Shown: positions 16,332 to 26,778 of the stretch, piece after piece
Layout of the letters: every line of letters begins with the position of its first letter
Numbering within the stretch: position 1 is the stretch's first letter
Source of the DNA: Bacillus renqingensis
GTDB taxonomy: Bacteria; Bacillota; Bacilli; Bacillales; Cytobacillaceae
Assembly (NCBI RefSeq): GCF_016464375.1
Contig: NZ_JADDIU010000021.1
Location: 1 to 64,000 of the forward strand
Length of the DNA: 64,000 nt
Reading direction: 5' to 3'
Position numbers and translations under genes: made by a program
Notes under the pieces: model-generated
What the model was told of the DNA's origin: nothing
Seen by the model: only the letters and a program-made list of their open reading frames with translations
Databases searched by the model: none

Positions 16332-16970
16332 ATATTTACAGGAGTTGTAGAGGATTTAGGCAAGGTGAAAGCGATCAAAAGCGGGCCGCATAGTATGCAG
16401 TTGACATTAGAATCGCCGAAAATAACCACGGATATCCATCTGGGCGACAGTATTGCCGTAAATGGTGTGTGTTTAACCGTCACTGCCTTTACAAGCAACA
16501 TATTTACAGTGGATGTGATGCCGGAAACGGTGAAAGCCACGAATATCCAATCGTTAAAGATTGGGCAATTGGTTAATTTGGAACGGGCGATGTCGGTAAA
16601 TGGCCGGTTTGGCGGTCACTTCGTTTCGGGGCATGTGGATGGTACAGGGGTTATTTTACGAAAAAGGAAAGTTGAAAATGCGGTGTATGTGGATATTGCC
16701 ATTAGCGAGGAGCTTAGTAAATATTGCATCCTTAAAGGCTCGGTTGCCATTGATGGCATTAGTTTAACCATTTTTGACCTGCAGCCTAGACAGCTAACCG
16801 TTTCGCTGATTCCACTGACCTTTAATGAAACAATCCTCGGCATTAAAAAAGAACGTGATGTGGTCAATATTGAAAATGATTTACTTGGCAAATATGTCAT
16901 TCAGCATTTAGAGCGAAAGCAAGAAAGGTCCCCGTTTACAGTGGATTTTTTAAGACAAAATGGCTTTTAG
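16332..16970 (+). CDS. ribE: Riboflavin synthase alpha subunit
   Basis: 212 residues when started at the family position. Two lumazine-binding repeats: [11 protein letters not shown] ... [14 protein letters not shown] ... [26 protein letters not shown], then [15 protein letters not shown] and [13 protein letters not shown]. Catalyses dismutation of dimethyl-ribityllumazine to riboflavin. The usual ATG-TTT-ACA start is here ATA-TTT-ACA; GAGGTG (16320-16325) is spaced six bases from this ATA, while GTG 16323 lies inside the ribosome site and TTG 16326 abuts it. The start is therefore either an AUA codon or one of those poorly spaced codons (which would add two or three residues). Confidence 0.93.
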   Translation: MFTGVVEDLGKVKAIKSGPHSMQLTLESPKITTDIHLGDSIAVNGVCLTVTAFTSNIFTVDVMPETVKATNIQSLKIGQLVNLERAMSVNGRFGGHFVSGHVDGTGVILRKRKVENAVYVDIAISEELSKYCILKGSVAIDGISLTIFDLQPRQLTVSLIPLTFNETILGIKKERDVVNIENDLLGKYVIQHLERKQERSPFTVDFLRQNGF

Positions 16971-16989
16971 AAAAGGTGGTGTTTTTAGT

Positions 16990-18180
16990 ATGTTTCATAC
17001 TATTGAAGAAGCGGTGGAAGATTTGAAAAAGGGCAAAGTGATTATCGTTGTGGATGATGAAAGTCGTGAAAATGAAGGAGATTTCTTGGTGTTGGCAGAA
17101 TATGCAACACCGGAAACGATTAACTTTATGGCCGCACATGGCCGCGGGTTAATTTGTACGCCTATTTCAAGACAGTTGGCGGAACGCCTCGATCTCCATC
17201 CGATGGTTCACAACAATACCGATAACCATCAAACGGCCTTTACGGTTAGTATCGATTACAAAGATACCAGCACTGGAATCAGTGCGTTTGAACGGTCCGA
17301 AACTATTTTGCAGCTCTTGAATCCGGAGACAATCAGCTCAGATTTTCGCCGGCCTGGCCATGTGTTTCCACTAATTGCCGAAGAAAATGGTGTCCTTGTA
17401 CGGCAGGGGCATACGGAAGCAGCAATTGATTTTGCTAAACTTTGCGGCCGTGAATCGGCAGGAGTGATTTGCGAAATTATGAGTGATAATGGCGAAATGG
17501 CGAGGGTGCCGGAACTAATGGAATTTGCAAAAAGATATGATTTGAAACTGGTGACGATTGCTGATTTAATTCGCTACCGCTACGAACACGAGCAGCTCGT
17601 GAGTCGCGCAGCAGCTGTGAAACTGCCGACCTCATTCGGGGAATTTCAGATGGTTGGTTACTCCAATCAAGTCGATGAAAAAGAGCATGTTGCCCTTGTG
17701 AAAGGGGATGTGCTGAAAGAGGAGGCGCCGCTCGTTCGAATCCATTCCGAGTGTTTAACAGGCGATGTTTTTCATTCGAAACGGTGTGATTGCGGTCCAC
17801 AGCTTCATAAGGCAATAGAAATGATTGAAACTGCTGGATGCGGCGTCATCCTTTATATGCACCAAGAAGGCAGAGGAATCGGCTTGTTAAATAAATTGAA
17901 GGCCTATGAGCTGCAAGAACAGGGCTTCGATACAGTCGAAGCGAATGAACAATTAGGTTTTCCCGCAGAAATGCGTGAGTATGGTCTTTGTGCACAAATG
18001 CTTCGAGATCTGGGGATTACAAAGGTGCGTTTGCTAACAAATAATCCCGAGAAAATGAAAGGTTTAACGAAATACGGCATTGAAGTGGTTGAACGGGTAC
18101 CGCTCGTGATGAAGGCCGTTGCCGAAAATGAACAGTATTTATTAACCAAAAAAGTAAGAATGAATCATATTTTAGCATAA
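16990..18180 (+). CDS. ribBA: Bifunctional DHBP synthase / GTP cyclohydrolase II
   Basis: 396 residues. N-terminal half (about 1-200): 3,4-dihydroxy-2-butanone 4-phosphate synthase with [13 protein letters not shown], acidic metal site and [24 protein letters not shown]-terminal half: GTP cyclohydrolase II with [20 protein letters not shown] (zinc Cys ligands), [14 protein letters not shown] and [12 protein letters not shown]. Supplies both precursors of riboflavin. ATG 16990 is preferred over 16960 because AAAGGTGG is ten bases upstream and the earlier start overlaps ribE. Confidence 0.96.
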   Translation: MFHTIEEAVEDLKKGKVIIVVDDESRENEGDFLVLAEYATPETINFMAAHGRGLICTPISRQLAERLDLHPMVHNNTDNHQTAFTVSIDYKDTSTGISAFERSETILQLLNPETISSDFRRPGHVFPLIAEENGVLVRQGHTEAAIDFAKLCGRESAGVICEIMSDNGEMARVPELMEFAKRYDLKLVTIADLIRYRYEHEQLVSRAAAVKLPTSFGEFQMVGYSNQVDEKEHVALVKGDVLKEEAPLVRIHSECLTGDVFHSKRCDCGPQLHKAIEMIETAGCGVILYMHQEGRGIGLLNKLKAYELQEQGFDTVEANEQLGFPAEMREYGLCAQMLRDLGITKVRLLTNNPEKMKGLTKYGIEVVERVPLVMKAVAENEQYLLTKKVRMNHILA

Positions 18181-18193
18181 GGGGTGTTGATAA

Positions 18194-18667
18194 ATGGGAC
18201 AAGTATTGGAAGCACCATTAATCGGTACAGGATTAAAAATCGGTGTAGTTGTAGGAAGATTTAATGAGTTTATAACGGCAAAATTATTAGGAGGGGCGAT
18301 GGATGGCTTAAAGCGCCACGGTGTGTCGGAAGCAGACATTGATGTGGCATGGGTGCCAGGGGCCTTCGAGGTGCCATTAATCGCGAAAAAGTTGGCAGAA
18401 ACCAAAAAGTATGATGCAATCATTGGTCTAGGCACCGTTATTCGTGGTTCTACCACTCATTACGATTATGTATGTAACGAAGCGGCAAAAGGGATTGCCA
18501 ATGTTGGGTTAACTACAGGAGTGCCAGTGATTTTCGGCATTGTCACAACCGAAACCATTGAACAGGCGATTGAACGCTCCGGTACCAAATCAGGCAACAA
18601 AGGCTTTGACGCTGCAGTATCTGCCATCGAAATGGCCAATTTGAATCGGTTAATTTTAGAGCTATAA
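18194..18667 (+). CDS. ribH: 6,7-dimethyl-8-ribityllumazine synthase
   Basis: 157 residues, usual length for the icosahedral beta subunit. Motifs: [50 protein letters not shown] (catalytic His in the middle) and [27 protein letters not shown]. Condenses the RibD and RibB products to lumazine, the RibE substrate. Ribosome site GGGGTGTTG. Last gene of the operon; the ribT gene found after ribH in B. subtilis is absent. Confidence 0.97.
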   Translation: MGQVLEAPLIGTGLKIGVVVGRFNEFITAKLLGGAMDGLKRHGVSEADIDVAWVPGAFEVPLIAKKLAETKKYDAIIGLGTVIRGSTTHYDYVCNEAAKGIANVGLTTGVPVIFGIVTTETIEQAIERSGTKSGNKGFDAAVSAIEMANLNRLILEL

Positions 18668-18675
18668 ATGAGAGG

Positions 18676-18714
18676 AAAGCAAGGGACGGTCTTCTGAACC
18701 GTCCCTTTCGCTTT
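18676..18714 (+). terminator. Terminator of the rib operon
   Basis: AAGGGACGGT / ACCGTCCCTT stem (18681-18690 with 18698-18707), extended by AAAGC/GCTTT, just past ribH. Confidence 0.85.
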
Positions 18715-18791
18715 AGAATGGATTAGAAACAAATCCAATCAAACCGCCATTGATAGGGATAAGTGTATAACGTCCCTTTTTACATTTTATA

Positions 18792-19298
18792 CTAAGAACC
18801 ACTAAGTTTGAAGAATGCTCCCGTACAAATAATGGAAAGCAAAAAGATAAGAGCCGCCAAAATGATCACCAACAAATTACGCCTGCTACGATTGCTGGCT
18901 ATATTCTTTACATGGTGCTTTCTATATAAATAAGTTCCTGCCGCAATGAGTATACAGGCAATAATATTTCCAACTAATAACTCAGCAGCCGCAAGAAGCA
19001 TAAAGCTTGGATAGATAAGAGCGGTTTTTTTCTCTTCTAAGGCCGCTATTCCTACCTGCAGTACCAGACTGCAAAATGGCTGAATCATAGCGATTAAAAA
19101 CAGAATTGTAATAAATGGATTTTGTTCAATTGATTCAAAAAAGGATTGGTTTTGTTTATTCGTTAGTAAGTACAAATAGCTGACAAAGATAATCGGAATG
19201 GCATATAAAAAATATTTAGCTATTTTTAAAAAATAAATACCTTTAATCGAACCTAAATGAGTAAATGGAAGTCTTTTCAGCAAATTGCTAACGTTCAT
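18792..19298 (-). CDS. Unrecognised multipass membrane protein coupled to glvR
   Basis: 168 residues with about five predicted membrane helices (for example FLYAIPIIFVSYLYLL and LLVIILAALIFLLSIIC) and basic loops. I do not recognise a family. ATG 19298 is preceded by GTGAGG; a GTG at 19310 overlaps the regulator's TGA by four bases, so translation is coupled to the RpiR regulator either way. The position in the alpha-glucoside gene cluster suggests a role in sugar-dependent membrane function, but that is guesswork. Confidence 0.65.
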   Translation of the reverse strand: MNVSNLLKRLPFTHLGSIKGIYFLKIAKYFLYAIPIIFVSYLYLLTNKQNQSFFESIEQNPFITILFLIAMIQPFCSLVLQVGIAALEEKKTALIYPSFMLLAAAELLVGNIIACILIAAGTYLYRKHHVKNIASNRSRRNLLVIILAALIFLLSIICTGAFFKLSGS

Positions 19299-19306
19299 AA
19301 TAGACC

Positions 19307-20071
19307 TCACTCGCCGCTGAATTTTTTATTTTCCTTAAATTCTAAGTATTTACTAGCTAGCACTTCCCCTACTATAAAAAAGGAAGCTAAAGAGGTATAA
19401 TCAATTCCACTGCTTGTTGGGATAGCTGTGGTTGTTGCATATAAGTTATGGGGTGTCATTTGTGCTAATGTATTATTTTTCATATTTGTAATGGATATAA
19501 ATGGAACTCCTTTTGCGACAAGTTTCTGCACTTTAGGAATAAGAGTTGGTGTATCCCCAGAAAATGAAATAATAATCATGACATCGGTCATTTTTAAATC
19601 CGGCAGGATAACCTCAAACTTTGTTTCATCATGGATAATCGTAATGTATCGATGCTGTACGATAAAAGCACGCTGTAACTCATGGGCAGCATTTAATTGT
19701 GCTGATCCCGTTCCATAAACAAAAATACGTTCTGACTTTTCCAGCAGTTCACAAATATTATCAAAATCTTTTACATGGAGATGCTTTAATGTCGCTTCAA
19801 TATCGGAGGACAAAGTGTTAATATAATTCGTGTTAACTTCCTCCCCTTCATCCTCCCATTTTAAAAAAACTCTGAATTCACTGTATCCACTAAAGTTTAA
19901 TTTTTGTGCTAAGCGAAGAACAGACGATCTTGAAACATTACATTTCTTGGCCAGTTCGTTTATTTTAAGCTTATAACATGTACTCTTGTTATTTAAAATG
20001 TATTTTAATATATCGAAATCATTTCCGTGAAGTCGGCTGTAATTTTTATTAATTAATTCTTCTAGCTTCAT
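19307..20071 (-). CDS. glvR: RpiR-family regulator of alpha-glucoside genes
   Basis: 254 residues: N-terminal RpiR helix-turn-helix (INELAKKCNVSRSSVLRLAQ, about residues 37-56) and C-terminal SIS sugar-phosphate-binding domain (ERIFVYGTGSAQLNAAHELQ, then IIISFSGDTPTLI). It is next to the 6-phospho-alpha-glucosidase gene as in the B. subtilis glv locus, where GlvR activates glv genes in response to maltose. TAGGAGG eight bases before the ATG. Separated from glvA by a hairpin, so it may have its own promoter. Confidence 0.85.
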   Translation of the reverse strand: MKLEELINKNYSRLHGNDFDILKYILNNKSTCYKLKINELAKKCNVSRSSVLRLAQKLNFSGYSEFRVFLKWEDEGEEVNTNYINTLSSDIEATLKHLHVKDFDNICELLEKSERIFVYGTGSAQLNAAHELQRAFIVQHRYITIIHDETKFEVILPDLKMTDVMIIISFSGDTPTLIPKVQKLVAKGVPFISITNMKNNTLAQMTPHNLYATTTAIPTSSGIDYTSLASFFIVGEVLASKYLEFKENKKFSGE

Positions 20072-20179
20072 GCTGGCTACCTCCTAAAATACCCCTATAG
20101 CTTTTATTTTATTATATATATTTTAGGAGGAGAATTAAAAATTTAAACGAAGACCTTATCGGCCGATACGAAAAGGTTA

Positions 20180-20208
20180 CCCCCACTGTTTATTTCTAAT
20201 AGTGGGGG
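20180..20208 (-). terminator. Hairpin between glvA and glvR
   Basis: CCCCCACT / AGTGGGGG 8-bp stem, followed on the minus strand by TAACCTTTTCG. Weak T run; may give partial termination of glvA transcripts. Confidence 0.55.
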
Positions 20209-20221
20209 ATTAATTGATTTA

Positions 20222-21589
<1,368 letters not shown>

Positions 21590-21643
21590 CTATCTTCTTA
21601 ATAACTCAGTTATATCACAGGACTTTTTCTCACTCAATGGGTC

Positions 21644-21657
21644 TGGAAGCGTTTGCC
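21644..21657. promoter_or_regulatory. Possible weak cre site upstream of glvA
   Basis: TGGAAGCGTTTGCC keeps the cre core (AAGCGTT) but has three mismatches to TGWNANCGNTNWCA. 67 bp upstream of the glvA start. Confidence 0.35.
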
Positions 21658-21788
21658 CTTAATCACACTTTTAGTTCCTTTTCCCACAGGATAGGATTTT
21701 TCACAGCAGATAATGAAAACAAATGTAAATGAATGCTACCCAAGTAATTTCCGAAAATATTTAACTGACAACCTATCATGCATATAAA

Positions 21789-21828
21789 CAGAAAAGCTGA
21801 CCCCAAGCCTTCTGGTGTCAGCTTTATT
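21789..21828 (-). terminator. Terminator after glvC
   Basis: AAAGCTGACACCAG / CTTGGGGTCAGCTTT-type stem on the minus strand followed by TCTGTTTA, directly after the glvC stop codon. It separates glvC from glvA, so glvA needs read-through or its own promoter. Confidence 0.75.
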
Positions 21829-21831
21829 TGT

Positions 21832-23427
21832 TCAATTTGCCTCTTTTAATAAGAGTTCAAACTGCTCTTTCACTTGAGGAACCAATAAGCCTATGATAAT
21901 CTGAATGGCTTTTCCATTTCGGACCACCCCATGTGCACCAGCCGCTTGAAAAACGCTATCTGGCTGCAATTTACTTTCATCTTTTACACTTACTCGGAGT
22001 CGAGTTGCACAATTCGTAACATCCTTAATATTTTCCGAACCTCCTAAAGCGTCTAAAAAGCTCACTGCCTTATCTGTAAAGCTATTCTCTGAACTGATTG
22101 AAACTTTTTTCTCTTGATGTTTTTCTTTAAAGTCTTTTTTTGTATATAGCTTTGTTTCTGAATCATCGTCCTTTTCGCGTCCAGGTGTTGCTAAATTTAA
22201 TTTTAAGATCATCGTACGGAAAACGAAGAAATAAATAGCTGTAAATACTAATCCAATTCCCCATTGCAGAATATAAGTAGCTCCATGGGATGAAAACAGC
22301 GGGATCCAGTTGGAACTTGCTATTTCAATTAATCCGCCAGTCATTAATCCAACTACCCCAAATGCATACATCGTCGCGGCCATTGTGGCTGCAAGCAGGG
22401 CATGGACCGCAAATAAGGCAGGTGCAATAAATAAGAAAGTAAATTCAAGTGGTTCTGTAATACCAGCTACAACAGCTGTTAATGTTGCAGGTATTAATAA
22501 GGAAGCAACTAGCTTTTTCTTTTCGGGTCTTGCGGTTGTATAAATGGCTAAGGCAATACCTGGCATTGCAAATAATTTTGCATTTCCATATAAGGAGAAG
22601 CCTCCCTGTGGAAACAGTGCCTTTAACGATTCTTTCGAGGAAGCAAATTCTGTCAAATGTTCAATCCAAAATACTTTAATGCCACCTTCAACAGCTGCTG
22701 GTCCGAGTAAAAACGGTGTCCAGATAAAATGATGCAATCCCGTTGGAAGCAAAATTCGCTCTAGGAATGTATATAACCATACTCCAACTACACCGGCAGA
22801 GCCTAAAAATGCCTGTAAGGATAAGATTCCGTTTTGAACCATTGGCCAAGCATAAGCAGTAATAAGTTCAAGTGGTATCATGATAAAAAAGGCTAGAATT
22901 ACAACATAAGAAGCTCCTTGGAAGATCCCTAACCAGTCTGGCAGCTTTTTGTCAAAATAACGATTATGAAGGGCAACGACAATAGACGAAACAACAATTG
23001 CTCCAATAATACTTGTATCCAATGTCTTAATTCCTGCAATCATGGTTAATCCGGTACCTGAGCCAACTTCAGCTGAAAAGTCAACTCCGAACGAACTACC
23101 CCAAACGGTTAAAATGGCATTGACAAAGTAATTGAAGGTTAAATAGGTAACAAGCGCTTCCATACAAGCCCTTGCATGCGCTTTCTTTGCTAAGGCAATT
23201 GGAATGCCGATGGCGAATAATAACGGCATTTGACGTAATACCGTCCAAGCACCTTCTCCTATAATAAACCAGCATTGGTACCACAGACTATCCGGATCTG
23301 CAAGAGAACCCATTATTAACGGATTTTTAAACAAGATCGTTAGCCCTATAACTACTCCTGCAAATGGAAAAAGCAGGACTGGAACATATAATGCCCCACC
23401 AAAACGTTGGATTTTCTGCATCATCAT
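21832..23427 (-). CDS. glvC: Alpha-glucoside PTS transporter, IICB
   Basis: 531 residues. EIIC membrane domain (residues ~1-420, about ten helices; LLPTGLHHFIWTPFLLGPA and GITEPLEFTFLFIAP are diagnostic of glucoside/maltose EIICs), a linker rich in Lys/Glu, and a C-terminal EIIB domain with the phosphorylated Cys in VTNCATRLRVSV. Imports and phosphorylates maltose-like sugars; an EIIA must come from elsewhere. Ribosome site GGGAGG. A cre-like site lies 53 bp upstream. Gene order glvC-glvA-glvR differs from the B. subtilis glvA-glvR-glvC order. Confidence 0.95.
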   Translation of the reverse strand: MMMQKIQRFGGALYVPVLLFPFAGVVIGLTILFKNPLIMGSLADPDSLWYQCWFIIGEGAWTVLRQMPLLFAIGIPIALAKKAHARACMEALVTYLTFNYFVNAILTVWGSSFGVDFSAEVGSGTGLTMIAGIKTLDTSIIGAIVVSSIVVALHNRYFDKKLPDWLGIFQGASYVVILAFFIMIPLELITAYAWPMVQNGILSLQAFLGSAGVVGVWLYTFLERILLPTGLHHFIWTPFLLGPAAVEGGIKVFWIEHLTEFASSKESLKALFPQGGFSLYGNAKLFAMPGIALAIYTTARPEKKKLVASLLIPATLTAVVAGITEPLEFTFLFIAPALFAVHALLAATMAATMYAFGVVGLMTGGLIEIASSNWIPLFSSHGATYILQWGIGLVFTAIYFFVFRTMILKLNLATPGREKDDDSETKLYTKKDFKEKHQEKKVSISSENSFTDKAVSFLDALGGSENIKDVTNCATRLRVSVKDESKLQPDSVFQAAGAHGVVRNGKAIQIIIGLLVPQVKEQFELLLKEAN

Positions 23428-23479
23428 ATAAAACCTCCCATTCCATTCTAATCAAACTAAAATTTCCTATAATTCAATA

Positions 23480-23493
23480 TGTTAACGCCTTCA
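23480..23493. promoter_or_regulatory. cre site upstream of glvC
   Basis: TGTTAACGCCTTCA matches the CcpA cre consensus TGWNANCGNTNWCA at all but one position; its placement 53-66 bp before the start codon fits catabolite repression. Confidence 0.65.
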
Positions 23494-23613
23494 TGTGCTA
23501 ATATTATCCCATTCTTTTTTATTTGAATATATGAAACAAGTAAATTGGGCACAATCACTCTATTTGTTCATTTTCACATTATTTAAGAATTTTCCCACCG
23601 GTGTAATGATGAA

Positions 23614-23931
23614 ACTGAATTGTTCATATCTTTACATTGGCTCATTAATAGAAACCTAGGAATTCAATTTGATGCACAATTGCCATTAATTTATAAAAAA
23701 CTACCCATTTTGTGGAATAACCTGCACGGCAAGTCTTAAAATGAATGTATTTTTGGGCATACTACCCCCTTGGTCAAAGATTTGTTTTTATATGTTGGCT
23801 GCCATCAATTTGTCTGTTGATTTCCGTTCCGGGCGCAAGATTCCTCGGGGAGGAGTCGAGCCTCCTCGGCGTTCCGCCTGTGGGGCCTCGACTTTTCCTC
23901 TACATCCCGCAGGAGTCAAGCGCCCTCCACT
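23614..23931. repeat. ~320-bp dispersed repeat, copy 1
   Basis: Matches 31124-31442 in the same orientation. The last 126 bp (23806-23931) are identical between copies, the first ~190 bp are diverged (shared CTCATTAATAGAAACCTAGG). The core starts TTGATTTCCGTTCCGGGCGC and ends GCGCCCTCCACT, the signature of a repeat common in Bacillus intergenic regions. No promoter or gene is recognised from 23932 to 24124. Confidence 0.85.
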
Positions 23932-24124
23932 TTGATTTGATAAATCTTTTGGCGAAGCATATTTTCATTCAAATGAAAATAATAAAGTCTTTCGTCTTTG
24001 AGTTGTAGGTCATTGAAATGAACGTTCCCTAAAAAGGGCTTTCAGTAATTTTTGAGATGAGGTTTCATTTTACTCTGTGAACAAGAAGCCCCTTCGTTAT
24101 ATTCCAGTCCTTAACCATTCCTAT

Positions 24125-25267
24125 TCAGGGTACCTTCAGCTTTCCTGCATTATTCAATTTAACGGAAACCTTAATCTCTTGTAGGGACTCCATTGATTGC
24201 TTAAATCCTCCTTCGGAATAAATCTTTTTCCAATCCTTATTTTTCCGACGATACATCGTATGCTCCAGTTGTAAAAGATCGGAATGGATTTTAAGCCCTT
24301 CCTTGAAGGTTTGCTTGATTTCTTTTTGCACTTGTTCTGCCGCCCTTTTCTCCATAAGCCGCTCAGACATTGGTTGGATAATCTCGCTAACATTACCCGA
24401 AAGTTTTACATCGACGGTATACTCAACTCTCATTCCCTTGATTTGCGGAATGATTTTGACGTTTGGTTTTTCGAGAGATAATACAACCTGAGGTTTTCTA
24501 CCACTGCCAATAATTAAAGGGCTGCGTTGGGTCTTGGGTTCCACCCAGCGGAGTCCGGAAATACTTTCTTTGGTGAGCCGTCCTTGATATTTTCCGTCTT
24601 GGAAAACGAAGACGCCATCCATTTTGAGCATTGGATGCGGTTTTTTATCTTTTTTCCAAGCCTGATCTACAATTGCTAAGGAAGGCAAAAAGGTTGCCCT
24701 TCCTGGTTCGTTGATATCGGACACGAACTCTCTAGAAGTTATCGGATAAATAATAGATTCTTGTTTGTAACTCTCTTGCGGTTGATGAAGCAATGACATC
24801 AGCGGCGATAGATTAAAAAAAGGAGTTACCGTAAAGATTTGGTCTATGGGCTCCTTTGTTGCAAAAAACCATGGAGTGTAGCGCATTTCAGGATAGCGGT
24901 GCCGCAGTTGATCGATCTCCTTCAATCCTTTTTTCAATACGTTTTCACTTACGATAACGGTGTTAATATGGCCGTAAAAAACCCGCATTTGCGATGTACG
25001 ATACAAATCATTAACGGCACTAATTGTCGTATCCCCTCTGCCTTGACCGATCCACACGGGAACTGGCTGGAGGGGCTTCCCTGTCTCCATTTTGGCAACG
25101 TCCGAAAAGTCCAGCAGTTGCAAATAAACGATGAATTGATGATCCTTATAATCGATTCCAATACTCGTTAAATAATTCACATCTTGTATATCTTTTATAT
25201 CCCAACAGCCAGTTAAAAGGAGTGGGAATATCAGACATATTGATTTCCATTTCCTCCCCCCGACCAT
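24125..25267 (-). CDS. gerC: Germinant receptor lipoprotein, Ger(x)C
   Basis: 380 residues. Lipobox LLTGC with lipidated Cys21 followed by WDIKDIQDVNYLTSIGID, the canonical start of mature GerC proteins; C-terminal GerC domain ends with the amphipathic segment EIKQTFKEGLKIHSDLLQL. Outer face of the spore inner membrane, third subunit of a nutrient receptor. The ATG at 25267 overlaps the gerA stop by one base (TAATG) and has AAGGGGA upstream. Longer frames lack a ribosome site. Confidence 0.93.
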   Translation of the reverse strand: MVGGRKWKSICLIFPLLLTGCWDIKDIQDVNYLTSIGIDYKDHQFIVYLQLLDFSDVAKMETGKPLQPVPVWIGQGRGDTTISAVNDLYRTSQMRVFYGHINTVIVSENVLKKGLKEIDQLRHRYPEMRYTPWFFATKEPIDQIFTVTPFFNLSPLMSLLHQPQESYKQESIIYPITSREFVSDINEPGRATFLPSLAIVDQAWKKDKKPHPMLKMDGVFVFQDGKYQGRLTKESISGLRWVEPKTQRSPLIIGSGRKPQVVLSLEKPNVKIIPQIKGMRVEYTVDVKLSGNVSEIIQPMSERLMEKRAAEQVQKEIKQTFKEGLKIHSDLLQLEHTMYRRKNKDWKKIYSEGGFKQSMESLQEIKVSVKLNNAGKLKVP

Positions 25268-26778
25268 TAGGAATCCCCTTTTCTCGTGGAATCTTCTGTA
25301 TGCAAAATTTCGGGTCGGCGATTTATTTTGTTCCATGGTTTTCGGATAACAGCTGCAATAAAATCCTTCCAGGTTAAAGGGGATAAGGGGGCAAGATAGG
25401 GCACACCAAAAGATTCTAACCCCGAGAGATACAAAACAATTACAATGGTAGACAAAATAAATCCATACATACCCAGCACCGAAGAACAAATTAATACTAA
25501 AATTCGGAAAACGGTAACCGAACCAACGAGAGATGGATTTACCAGTGTAAAACTTGAAACTCCAGTTATGGCCGCTACCACAAGTAGAGTCGTTGAGGCA
25601 AAGCCTGCACGAATTGCTGCATCCCCAACCACAATTCCCCCGACAACGGATATCGTTTGGCCAACCGCTTTAGGGAGTCTCTCTCCAGCTTCCCGGAACA
25701 ACTCGAACATTACTAACATTAAAAAAGCCTCCAATGGCCCCGGAAAAGGGAGCCCTATTCTTGACATTGCGATCGTTGCTAAAAGCGGATATGGTATTTG
25801 CTCCACATTATAGGAGGAAAGTGCAATCCAAAAGCCTGGCAGAAACAGTGATATCAATAGACCAATTAGACGTAAAAACATCCCAAGAGATGAATAATAA
25901 AATGGAAAATACAAATCTTCAGGCGATCTTAACAGGAGCGTTAAATTGGCCGGTCCTATAATAGCATGAGGAGCCCCATCGACAATAACGGCGAATCGTC
26001 CATGTATGAGGCAGTCTGCCACATAATCGGGGCGACCGGAATAATCAAATAAAGGAAACAACGTAAAGGAATAATCGGAAATGATTTTTTCCAATTGACT
26101 GCTCCCCATTAAGTTATCTATGTTAATATGTTTTAAGCGATTTTTTGCCTCCTTAACAATTTTAGGTTGAATGATATCTTCGATGTAGAGCAAAGCGACT
26201 TTGCTATTACTTCTTTTACCAATCGAAAATTGTTCATAGTGAAGAGAATTGGTGCGAAGTCGTTTACGTATCAAGGCCACGTTAGTTGTTAATTCTTCCA
26301 CGAACCCATCTTTCGGTCCTTTTATAGATATTTCTGTGTTTGATTCCGAGGGACTTCGATGAGGGATGGCAGCAATGTCCAATGCATACGCAGCATTCAG
26401 TTTTGAAAAATAAATGATAAGTTGACCTGAAAAAGTGCGAGTTATCATATCCTCGGTCTTATCGATTCGGGTTATTTCCAGCTTTTTATCAAACTCCATA
26501 CCGGGTTTTGAATGATGCAGCATACTTTCCAATCGTGGAAGCACGTATTCGTTGATTTGCTGCATATCCGCCAAACCTTCGCAATATATAAGGTGTACCG
26601 ATTGCGGCGATTCAGCATCACCAAAGTCATACTTATCCATCTTCACATCCGCGCAGTTGCGAAATAATGAGCGGAATCCTTCTGGTGACCATTCGGGATT
26701 TTTAGGCTTGGTAACCGGTGGATCTGGAGAAAGTGTATTATTTTTCAATAGGGATTTACACAATTGGCTAAAATTCAT
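25267..26778 (-). CDS. gerA: Germinant receptor A subunit, GerA family
   Basis: 503 residues. Large hydrophilic N-terminal domain (~1-290; YCEGLADMQQINEYVLPRLE, YIEDIIQPKIVKEAKNRL, HGRFAVIVDGAPHAIIGPANL) and a membrane domain of about five helices containing FPGPLEAFLMLVMFELFREAGERLPK and VNPSLVGS. GerA proteins form the central, ligand-gated ion channel subunit of spore nutrient receptors. Its ATG overlaps the gerB TGA by four bases. The ligand cannot be predicted. Confidence 0.94.
   Translation of the reverse strand: MNFSQLCKSLLKNNTLSPDPPVTKPKNPEWSPEGFRSLFRNCADVKMDKYDFGDAESPQSVHLIYCEGLADMQQINEYVLPRLESMLHHSKPGMEFDKKLEITRIDKTEDMITRTFSGQLIIYFSKLNAAYALDIAAIPHRSPSESNTEISIKGPKDGFVEELTTNVALIRKRLRTNSLHYEQFSIGKRSNSKVALLYIEDIIQPKIVKEAKNRLKHINIDNLMGSSQLEKIISDYSFTLFPLFDYSGRPDYVADCLIHGRFAVIVDGAPHAIIGPANLTLLLRSPEDLYFPFYYSSLGMFLRLIGLLISLFLPGFWIALSSYNVEQIPYPLLATIAMSRIGLPFPGPLEAFLMLVMFELFREAGERLPKAVGQTISVVGGIVVGDAAIRAGFASTTLLVVAAITGVSSFTLVNPSLVGSVTVFRILVLICSSVLGMYGFILSTIVIVLYLSGLESFGVPYLAPLSPLTWKDFIAAVIRKPWNKINRRPEILHTEDSTRKGDS

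Noticed and set aside
23741-23935. Frame encoding FRSGRKIPRGGVEPPRR-type peptide (also at 31306)
   Set aside because: Lies entirely in the 320-bp dispersed repeat; identical peptide results from the repeated DNA and no ribosome site is present.
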